From contig NC_077242.1 of assembly GCF_947179165.1 (NCBI RefSeq), positions 33,043,097 to 33,107,096 of the forward strand: DNA of 64,000 nucleotides. Direction: 5' to 3'. Position 1 is the first letter of the stretch. Each line of letters starts with the position of its first letter. Under the pieces are notes generated by a model, which searched no databases, was not told the origin of the DNA, and saw only the letters and a program-made list of their open reading frames with translations. This stretch comes from Solanum dulcamara. Taxonomy: Eukaryota; Streptophyta; Magnoliopsida; Solanales; Solanaceae. The position numbers and the translations under genes were made by a program. Positions 55,842 through 64,000 of the stretch are shown here, piece by piece.

Positions 55842-56087
55842 GGTAGTAAGTTGTTCTTATTCAATAGATTGAACTCCTACGTATTCACTTCTTCATATGT
55901 CATTCATATGCATACATGTTCATGAAGATTCATTTTTAAGTCATGTTTTATGTTATGTTTGAAAATCTCACATTTTATGCATTTTAAGGTGTCATTCTAT
56001 TCATATTGGGTTGCTACCCCTCTTTCCATGCCTTTCCTAAAGTAGTTGAAACTCATTTGAGGACAAATATTCCCAAGGGGGATATAT
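55842..56087 (+). promoter_or_regulatory. E 3' untranslated region and polypurine tract
   Basis: A short untranslated region ending ATTTGAGGACAAATATTCCC. The polypurine tract is AAGGGGGATATAT at about 56075-56087, directly before the LTR. Confidence 0.83.
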
Positions 56088-56442
56088 TATAAGACCTCAG
56101 AAGTAAAAAAGTAGGATCAAAAGGAAAACTCAAGGAAATGGAACTAATCTTAAGTTTATGACTCCATCTATGGATCGTACGAATTTCTACGTCTCATAGG
56201 GATGAGTCGTAGAGTCATCCCCTGAGCCTGTACAAAACAGATCTAAGGAGAGACCCTACGACTCAATAGGATGAGTCATAGTAAAGTTGACAAGTCGTAA
56301 GGTTGACTCGAAATGAAATTTCAAATACAGGAAAATTTGCAGGTTTTCATACCTGTGGGGCGACTAGGGTCTAGGACCCGTAATCCTTTTGACGAGTCAT
56401 AAAGATGACTCGTAGATACAACTTCAAAGACCTGAGTTCTAG
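56088..56442 (+). repeat. E 3' LTR, first segment
   Basis: Starts TATAAGACCTC (TG changed to TA; Z2 has TGTAAGACCTC) and contains several GAGTCGTA/TACGACTC words. Cut at 56442 by A3. The continuation should lie beyond the window. Confidence 0.85.
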
Positions 56443-57104
56443 TGTCACGACTCAACCCCGTAGTCCATGACAGGTGCCCAAACTGGGCACTCGCGGATAT
56501 CCCTGCTATTTGTACGTGAATCTGTCCCTTGTTTAAGTTATAGCACATCAACAGGCGGGATAACATATAAGCCGGCGGGGCTTATCATAGGCACCACTTT
56601 ATACATACATATACAACCCATACACAACCCACATATATGTCCACAGACCTCAAAGAGTAAGAATAGTAAAATAAGGCAGGATAGGGCCCCCGCCGTACCT
56701 GTGAACAAATAAATATATACATCAAAGGTTAACACCAAAACTAGGCTCCAATATAATTGAGCGCTTCTGAACTGCTGAGTGGAACTCCTACGCTGATAGA
56801 TCCCGAAACTGTGTATCTGTACCTGTGGGCATGAATGCAGCTCCCCCTAAGAAAGGAGGGTCAGTACGATATATGTATTGAGTATGTAAAGCATATACAT
56901 CCGAAGGACATTACAGTTGGCGTAGGGATGTAGGGGGCAAGTATAACATTTAACCATTTACCGTACTCGCATCGTATAAAAGAAAGTCATACATATTACT
57001 ATCACGTATTGTGTTCGACCTATTTTGGGGACTCGGTGTACCATTTATATCATTCTGTCATCATATGCATATATATATATTATTAGCGTTGTGGAATGTA
57101 AAGC

Positions 57105-57380
57105 CCGATCCATATATATAGTAAGTACATGTCGAGGAATGTATGGCCCGATCCTCACATCGTATAATAATGCCGAGGAATGATGGCCCGATCAACATAT
57201 CATATAGTAATGCCGAGAAACGTTCGGTCTAATCCACGTATCATATAGTAATGCTGAGGAATGTTCGTTCTGATCCACATATCATATAGTAATGCCGAGG
57301 AACATTCGGTCTGATCCACATATCATATAATAATGCTGAGGAACGTTTGATTCGATCCACATATCATAAAGTAATAATTA
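57105..57380 (-). repeat. Tandem array of ~42-bp units (A3 3' LTR)
   Basis: Six to seven units such as CATATCATATAGTAATGCCGAGGAACGTTCGGTCTGATCCA (41-43 bp). Reverse-complemented this is TGGATCRGRCC...CTCGGCATTA, homologous to the A1 array. Confidence 0.85.
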
Positions 57381-59778
57381 TATTATAGCTGGCCCAGGAC
57401 TCGGTGAAAGATGTATTACAGTATACACAAATCAAGTAGTGAGTAACCATATACAATCTAAATCATCATCAGAGACTTGACAATGTAAGAAGATTAAGCT
57501 TTCATCCGAGGACCAGAATAGTAGTGTAGTCATCTCGAGTGCCTTCCAAATGCCATTGAGGCCTATATCACTTAGGATCTCGGGGATCCTAGACATGTAC
57601 TAAAGTAATACTAACAGTTCATAGAATCAGGGATACCCGTCGTCACATAATCCTTAGGACTAGGAGCTTATGCATCCAGTACTTCTCAACCTATGGAGTT
57701 CAAGGAAAGTAGTTCAACTTACTACAAGAATTTGACATTCAGAAGTGAATAAGAGATACGGATTACATTTAGGACTTAAAAGTGGAGTTACCCCAGAGCT
57801 CATATCACATTTTACTTACAATTAGGACATGCCAAAGGAAGAGAAAGAATAAGCTTTACCTAATCTCTACTTTTCCTCAAAGAGTCGTCATTTACATATA
57901 TCGTACCAGGCCCGTCATGGGCTCAGCATCATAACCTTATTATTGTATTACCTTACCATCATAGCACCACACTTATGTCAAGGACATATCAAAAGGAAAG
58001 AAGGGTAGCTCTATGTACTTATACCAAAATATGCCAAGAGAAAGGAGATAAGTTCACATACTTACTACTCTCCATCATATAGAAGCCTTAATAGGCAATA
58101 ACTCAACTAGTATAGGAATTCTACCATCGAGAAGTGAATAAGACTTATGAGTCATACTTGGGGTTATAAAAATGGAATTATCCCCAAATTTCGTATATCA
58201 ACCACTTAAGGCTAAGACATGCCAAAAGAAAAGAAGGATAGCTTTACATACTTATGCCGAATACATGACAAGAGAAGAAAGGGCTTCATACTTATGCCAA
58301 AGACATGCCAAGAGAAAGCTTTACATACCTTTTTGGGGATTAGTTGAAATCCGGCTTGCCTTGATACCTTATTAACCTATTTGACATGAAAGTAATACTA
58401 AGATTAATAATCTTTCACTTTCAAATATCCCACTCTACAACCAAGTACTAATAGGAGTCATTTCCTTATCCATTACCGTCGACTAGTTTGCTACTAATTC
58501 CGATGCTACCAAAATTTGGACAGCATTTCCCCTATAACTTCAATATTCCCGAGGTTTCAACTTTTCCACAGTGTCAACAACCATACCAACAACAACAAAT
58601 AGCAGCATATATACAAGTAAACCACCTCAACGTTACACAATACAACTCCAAACAACTAGCTCAAAACTACGATACAAAAATAGAGTTTTTAACATTTATT
58701 TCATAAAACCTTTAACAATACCAAATGAGGGTCATGTGGCTACAAACAGAAGTACCCACACCCATTTTATAACACTTTCCATCCCTGAAACACGACATCC
58801 AACCAGCTACAACTGCAGCACCACAATCACAACACACTACTCGACTTCGATTTACATACAACCACTTTAATTTAGTTTATTTCTAATGTCAAGCATTCTT
58901 ATGCAATTTTTCCACTTCCAACCTTATTCAAGAAATGTAATATACCTCATAACAACATCATAAACTCCAATTTGAAATAGAATCCCTTACCTTGCCCGAA
59001 ACTCGTCAAACTCATCAAAACTTACCTCAAAAGTTCCTTTAGTGTGCCTAAAATTTTGTGGCTGTTTGCTAATGTTTTGGGATCCAAACCATAAATTTTC
59101 ATTACTAACACCTTCATAATATCGTCGTACACCCTATATAATTAATTTATGGAGTGAAATCGAAGAACTCACCTTTTTGTTTCCTTCCTAAATCATAGCT
59201 CTTTCCCTCTCTAGTTTCTTCTCTTCTCTTCTTTCTTGTTCTTGAATTTTCTAGATAAGTATGGAAATTTAATAAGTCATAAGACATATATATATAGTCC
59301 ACCTAAGGGGGTGACATGTGTCAACCCCTAGTGGTGACACATGTCAAGCCCTAAGTGGTGACACGTATCAAGGCCACACTGGGCCAATACACCCCTTTCC
59401 TCCAATCATAGGATGCCACATGGCATGTGGGGGGTCCACCACCCTTGCTCCAGCTGCTACCATAAAGAACTCTCTCATGCTGCCACATGGAACTCTCTCA
59501 TGCTGCCACATGGCACTCTCTTTTCCCTCTCATGGATTTGTAATCTATGTAATCCTTGCTACATAAGCTTGGTATGTACTCCAGTAGCTTAAGTATGTAA
59601 GATTTCTAGGTTGGTAGCTTACGTAAATAAGTCATGTCCTATGACTCATCATTCGGTCTCCAACTTCTTTTGGATTCTTATAACTCTATTTCCAATCTTC
59701 TCTACTATGGGGTATCGCATTCTCCTTTCCTTAGGGTTGTTTTATAGTGTTATAGACTATCCGACTCATATGGTAACT

Positions 59779-59911
59779 CTTAAGAAGCTTAATAGTTCTT
59801 AAGAAGTCTTAATAAGCTTTAAGAAGCTTTAAGAAACTTTAGGAAACCTTAAGAAACTTAAGAGCCTTACGATCCTTCCATGAAACTTAAGAGCCTTTCA
59901 AGAGACTTAAG
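59779..59911 (-). repeat. Short TTAAGAAGCTT-type repeats at the A3 LTR start
   Basis: About ten degenerate copies of a 10-11-base AAG(A/G)AGCTTTAAG word. The first 100 bases of the A1 3' LTR contain a few related words (CATAAGCTTCTCAAG, CTTAAGTTTCTTAAA), so the tract expanded from an existing LTR segment. Confidence 0.7.
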
Positions 59912-59947
59912 AATGCATCCCAAGGTACAAAAGTACGGGGTGTAATA

Positions 59948-59965
59948 TCTTTCCCCCCTTTAAAA
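59948..59965 (-). promoter_or_regulatory. A3 polypurine tract
   Basis: The reverse strand reads TTTAAAGGGGGGAAAGA directly before the LTR start, preceded by AAGGATGAATGTT. Confidence 0.87.
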
Positions 59966-60094
59966 CATTCATCCTTGAATATGAACCAAAACCTTCCTCA
60001 AGATCTTATACAGACTATATGGAGAGCTTCTCTAATCCATTGCAATAACATATACTTTCATCGAGTAATCAATATCAGAGTTCCAAAGTTTGGG

Positions 60095-60270
60095 ATCACC
60101 TGTAGACATAGGGAATAGGTACAGATACTTGTGTTTTATTTCCTCTTCAGCGTCTTAGGTCATTTCTTCTCGATTTTCATTTCGCCTCAATACCTTAACG
60201 GAAACTACATCCTTAACTTACAACTTCCTACTCCGTCGATACAAGATGGAAATAGGTTGCTTCTCGTTAG
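60095..60270 (-). pseudogene. A3 polyprotein C-terminal fragment
   Basis: The reverse strand reads EKQPISILYRRSRKL*VKDVVSVKVLRRNE, then EEEIKHKYLYLFPM. This matches the ILDRQVRKLRNKEV...VKV...YPYLF end of chromovirus pol and the A2 fragment at 43545-43720. Two stops (one after RKL, one after EEMT). Nothing further upstream in pol is recognisable. Confidence 0.75.
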
Positions 60271-62487
60271 TTCAGATTCTTTCATGGTCCTTTAATTAGA
60301 TTTGGCTCAAATTTTCCTGTCGCACGTTACATTGCCATCCTTGCAATAATGTGCAAAGGCACATAGCTTAGCCCAAGATTTACTTTAGCGTTGTCTTTCT
60401 AGTCTTCAGGTTACACCTTGCCCTCTCCTCTTTTATCTTATAACCGGTATTGGAGTAGATCTGTAGTTCAACTATGACCATGTCCTTTTTGGTCATTTCC
60501 TTTAAATTCTCTTTGTATTTCTCTATAACGTATTCAAAATATCATAACCCCTTTTTCATCATGTACTCCTCCGCTTGGTCTTATGTTGTATATATATATT
60601 CGTAGGTTGCACAACTACTTTTATACCACCGGTATGAGGTAGACTCAATTTTTTCATTTCCTAGTCCATCTTTCACATATCACCTTCACAGTAGAACTTG
60701 ATCGTGCTAACGTTATTCTGTCTTACCCTTTTCATGGTCCTTAGATCGCTCGGTCTTACTCTCTTATTGTATTCACCCCTTTTGTATGCACCTATCTATT
60801 AGGGTCTCTGCTAATGGTTCTTCGCACGGTCTCAGATATCATGGCTTCTATCCATCCATTGCTGACTTTTATCCCTTGCTAACTCATGCCAGCATAGTAT
60901 CTTGCTTGAAATTTAAGCATTCCTGTCAACATGTGATAGTGTTAGTTGAATTCCATCTCACACATGTATTTCCCTTATCCACTTCCCTCCTTTAGAGTGT
61001 ACCCACATCATCCTCTATTTATTTTCAATGGTTTATATGCATATGATTATGTTCTAACATATTTTTCATACAGCACCATGTCTACTCCTTCTGTTAGATC
61101 ATCTAGACTTTAGGTTGCCCCAATAAGAAATCTTAGTACAATCATGGGGGGCTTAGAATTCTCAATAAATAGTACACACTCTAGTCTAAGTACTAGTACT
61201 CGAGTCATATAACTAATGTAGTAGTTTAACTGAAGCCACATTTCATTCATCCCAATCAGTACATTACTAGTGCTTATAATCGTGTCCGATTCTCCGTTCA
61301 GGGGCACTTATACTCTGATGACACGTCTTTCATGTTTTGTTATCACCTCTCTTTTGTTTTCCAAAGGATACCACTTGTTCTTTTAATAATTTCACAATGC
61401 CTTAGTTGTTTTGAAATTTTGCATTCCCTATCCTCAAGGGATCCCACTATTTCCAAATTGGAGGTACATATACATAATACCCCTTTCTGCTTCATGAGCT
61501 TTCATCCTATTGTGTACCCAATGCTAACTCCTAATCTTACTCACAATCATATTCTTTAGTTACTTCTTTACTAGGCTCTACGTACTTCCATGATGATCCT
61601 CATTATATTCACACTATATTCTTCTCAAGATCAATCCCAGAGGGTAATATTTCTTAACTTTTATTCACGATCCTTACTCTGGGATAATTCCACCTGGTGG
61701 AGCAAGCGTACTTAAACCCTTATCCTTTCTCGTCATTCTTATCCTTAATACCTCGCAGGCTATCTTAAGACATTCATATCCATCACCATTCTTCTTACAT
61801 ATTAGTATTGACCTTCTACTTGCCACCCATATCACAATTAACTTATTTCCCAAATTCAGTTGTACTTCTAATAAAGTCGGATCTTATCGTTACCGTGGAT
61901 ACGATCTCTCAAGATATATTACAACCTTATATCTCATTCTCTTTCTATTTCAAAAATATTTGGCAGAGTTTCCTCTATATTCCTTACTATCCCAAACTTG
62001 CACTCAGGAAATACCAATAATGTCTCACAGGGCCAATACATATATATTCGTATCATAGTCTCACAAGGCGCCCAATATCAACAATAGTATAAAATGATGG
62101 ACTTACTTCGTATGTCCAACTCGAACTGCACCCGTTACACTTTCCTGTCTACTTTTCCTTTCAATTTTCAACTTTATATTTTAATCATATTTCAATATTC
62201 TTACCTTACCCAACATGCCTCTTTTGCACCATTACTTACAGTATACTGTATAGCTTCTAATATCATCTGTCACTTTTTTCTGTCGATGTTGTTCTTCAGC
62301 TAAAATGAAAGGTTAGAAAAAAAGAAATTTCATTTCCTATGGCAGCGCTCTATCGCATGATCTAAGACAAGAAAGAAAGATAACATTCTAAATGACCTGT
62401 ATCCTCTTGTTTATATATGTGGTGCACCACACACCGATAAAAAAGACTCTACTAGACATGGTTTGTAGACATTTCGAGGACCAAATT
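60271..62487 (-). other. A3 interior without assignable coding domain
   Basis: About 2.2 kb. Parts match A2 (60330-60490 with 44995-45150) and A1 (61890-62080 with the reverse complement of about 4790-4960; 62290-62487 with the region after the A1 primer site). Short open frames such as 60786-60995 and 61332-61559 have no recognisable domain. Confidence 0.6.
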
Positions 62488-62499
62488 GCTCTGATACCA
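62488..62499 (-). promoter_or_regulatory. A3 primer binding site, tRNA-iMet
   Basis: GCTCTGATACCA, reverse strand TGGTATCAGAGC, an exact match, four bases from the LTR edge at 62504. Confidence 0.93.
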
Positions 62500-62908
62500 C
62501 TTTTATTACAACCCAACCCCGTAGGACGTAATGGGTGCCCAAACTGGGCACTCGCATATATCCCTGCTATCTATAAGTAAATTTGTCCCCTGTTTAAGTT
62601 ATAGCACATCAATAGGAAGGATAACACATAAGCTGATGGGGCTTATCATAGGCACCACTGTACATACATGTATATACAACCCATACACAACCCACATACA
62701 TGTCCACAGACCTCTAAGAGTAAGAGCAGTAACATAAGGCGGGATAGGGCCCTTGCCATACCCGTGAACAAATAAATATATACATCGAAGGTTAACACCA
62801 AAACTAGGCTCCACCACAATGGAGTGATTCTGAAAAGCTGAGTGAAACTCTTATGTTGATAGATCCCCAAAGTGTGTATCTGTACCTGCGGTCATGAATG
62901 CAGCCCCT

Positions 62909-62926
62909 CCCCCCCCCCCCCCCCCC
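62909..62926 (-). repeat. Homopolymer C18
   Basis: Eighteen consecutive C where sister LTRs have five to seven in the stem CCCCC...GGGGG. A slippage expansion, or a sequencing/assembly length uncertainty. Confidence 0.85.
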
Positions 62927-63085
62927 GACAAAGGGAGGTCAGTATGACATATGTACTGAGTATGTAAAGCATAGACATCCTAAGGAGATTACAGTTGGCC
63001 TAGGGATGCAGGGGGCAAGTATAACATTTAACCATTTACCGTACTCGCATCATATAAAAGAAAGTCATACATATTACCATCACGT

Positions 63086-63188
63086 ACTTTTCCACCATTT
63101 TTGCTCGTGCTAGTGCCCCCAGAAATTCTTGGATTTCTTGCCCACTCTGAGTGGACAGAATTTCGAGTTTTCAGCGGTTTATAACTTT
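63086..63188. other. 93-bp insertion flanked by ACTTT direct repeats in A3 5' LTR
   Basis: ACTTT at 63086-63090 and 63184-63188 bracket 93 bp (63091-63183) absent from the A3 3' LTR. Removing the insert and one repeat gives CACGTACTTTGCTCGACC, which aligns without gaps to CACGTATTGTGTTCGACC near 57003. The insert has a CCACTC-T-GAGTGG palindrome but no clear terminal inverted repeats. Origin unknown. Confidence 0.65.
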
Positions 63189-63284
63189 GCTCGACCCATT
63201 TTAGGGAATCGGTGTACCATGTTTATCATTCTGTCATCATATGCACATATATATTATTAGCATTGTGGAACGTATAGCCTAATC

Positions 63285-63512
63285 CATGTATATAGTAAGT
63301 ACATGCCGAGAAAAATATGGCCCGATATGTACATCATATAATAATGCCAAAGAATGACAGCCAGATCCACATATCATATAGTAATATTGAGGAACGTTCG
63401 GTCTGATCCATGTATCATATAGTAATGCCAAGGAATGTTTGGTCTGATCCATATATTATATAATAATGCCGAGGAACGTTCGATTCGATCCACATATCAT
63501 AAAGTAATAATT
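63285..63512 (-). repeat. Tandem array of ~42-bp units (A3 5' LTR)
   Basis: The same array as 57105-57380, with five to six units around ATCATATAGTAATRCCRAGGAAYGTTYGGTCTGATCCA. Confidence 0.83.
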
Positions 63513-64000
63513 ATATTATAGCTGGCCTGGGACTCGGTGAAAGATGTATTATAGTATACACAAATCAAGTAGTGAGTAACCATATACAATCTAAATCATC
63601 ACTAGAGACTCGATAATGTAAGAAGATTAAGCTTTCATCCGAGGACCAGAATAGTAGTGTAGTCATCTCGAGTGCCTTCTAAATGCCATTGAGGCCTATA
63701 TCACTTAGGATCTCGGGGATCCTAGACATGTACTAAAGTAATACTAACAGTTCATAGAATCAGGGATACCCGTGGTCATATAGTCCTTAGGACTAGGAGC
63801 TTATGCATCTAGTACTTCTCAACCTATGGAGTTCAAGGAAAGTAGTTCAACTTACTACAAGAATTCGACATTCAGAAGTGAACAAGAGATATGGATTACA
63901 TTTAGGACTTAAAAGTAGAGCTACCCTAGAGCTCGTATCACATTTTATTTATAATTAAGACATGCCAAAGGAAGAGAAAGAATAATCTTTACCTAGTCTC

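Larger units (their letters stand above)
39214..56442 (+). mobile_element. E: Ty3/gypsy chromovirus, split by A2 and A3
   Basis: Same family as Z2 and D. A truncated 5' LTR (39214-40015) is interrupted by A2 and resumes at 51039-51105. Then come primer site, gag, protease, RT, RNase H, integrase, tail, polypurine tract and a 3' LTR that starts at 56088 and is cut at 56442 by A3. The left LTR boundary is approximate. About 0.87 kb of 5' LTR and 0.36 kb of 3' LTR are in the window, from different parts, so they cannot be compared for age. Confidence 0.85.
56443..59947 (-). repeat. A3 3' LTR, 3505 bp
   Basis: TGTCACGACTC to GGGGTGTAATA (CA end changed). Contains the twin inverted repeat near 56842-56883, a tandem array at 57105-57380, a donor-like ACTCACCT (reverse AGGTGAGT) at 59167-59174, a TATA-like stretch at 59285-59297, degraded G-box words (GACATGTGTC, GACACATGTC, GACACGTATC) at 59313-59370, and short TTAAGAAGCTT-type repeats at 59779-59911. 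Confidence 0.9.
56443..64000 (-). mobile_element. A3: family A LTR retrotransposon, runs off the window
   Basis: Reverse orientation. The 3' LTR is 56443-59947, the interior 59948-62503, and the 5' LTR starts at 62504 and continues past 64000. The interior is only 2.56 kb and keeps just the last residues of pol, so it is deletion-bearing and non-autonomous. It carries its own variant of the 40-bp array. The left flank is TCTAG (56438-56442). The right flank is out of view. Confidence 0.88.
62504..64000 (-). repeat. A3 5' LTR, first 1497 bp in view
   Basis: Starts TATTACAACCC (TG changed to TA) and aligns with 56443 onward. It differs by a C18 run at 62909-62926 next to the conserved inverted repeat, and by an extra ~98 bp at 63086-63183 flanked by ACTTT repeats. 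It continues beyond the window. Confidence 0.9.

Overview
This window looks like repeat-dense, probably heterochromatic DNA from a flowering plant. I see no host gene, rRNA or tRNA gene. Almost every base can be assigned to long terminal repeat (LTR) retrotransposons of the Ty3/gypsy superfamily, with the gag-protease-RT-RNase H-integrase order and a tail resembling the Tekay/Del chromovirus clade. Primer binding sites match plant initiator methionine tRNA. The LTR sequence style (3.2-3.8 kb LTRs, GCGAAYGCG arrays, ACGACTC-rich LTRs) suggests a nightshade-family genome (Solanum, Capsicum or Nicotiana). That placement is from recollection of such repeats and is inference.

Layout from left to right. 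1-983: integrase remnant Z1 (+). 984-12738: family A element A1 (+). Its 5' LTR is truncated, its interior is only 1.0 kb, and its 3' LTR is split by a reverse-oriented solo LTR (5696-9245) with an exact 5-bp target duplication, ACATA. 12739-26017: element Z2 (+), RNase H to 3' LTR; that LTR is split by a complete reverse element D (16041-24891) with an exact target duplication, TAAGT. 26018-33604: reverse element B, cut within integrase and keeping its 5' LTR. 33605 to about 39213: reverse element C (part of its 3' LTR plus gag-pol). About 39214-56442: element E (+), split in its 5' LTR by a complete reverse family A element, A2 (40016-51038), and in its 3' LTR by a third family A element, A3 (56443 to beyond 64000).

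None of the coding regions is intact. Each element carries several stops and frameshifts, and many have lost catalytic residues. The reverse transcriptase aspartate pair survives by eye only in B and E. Z2 and E share the same amber stop between the integrase zinc domain and core, which suggests amplification of an already defective lineage.

The most interesting signals lie in the family A LTRs. They include CACGTG (G-box) motifs just upstream of a TATA box, a conserved splice donor after it, a pair of adjacent inverted repeats, and a 40-bp tandem array found in only some subfamilies. Oppositely oriented A copies around 9.25 kb form a multi-kilobase inverted repeat that could produce dsRNA. 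I found no convincing new multi-gene system. All coordinates come from reading by eye, and element boundaries without a TG/CA end or target duplication are approximate.
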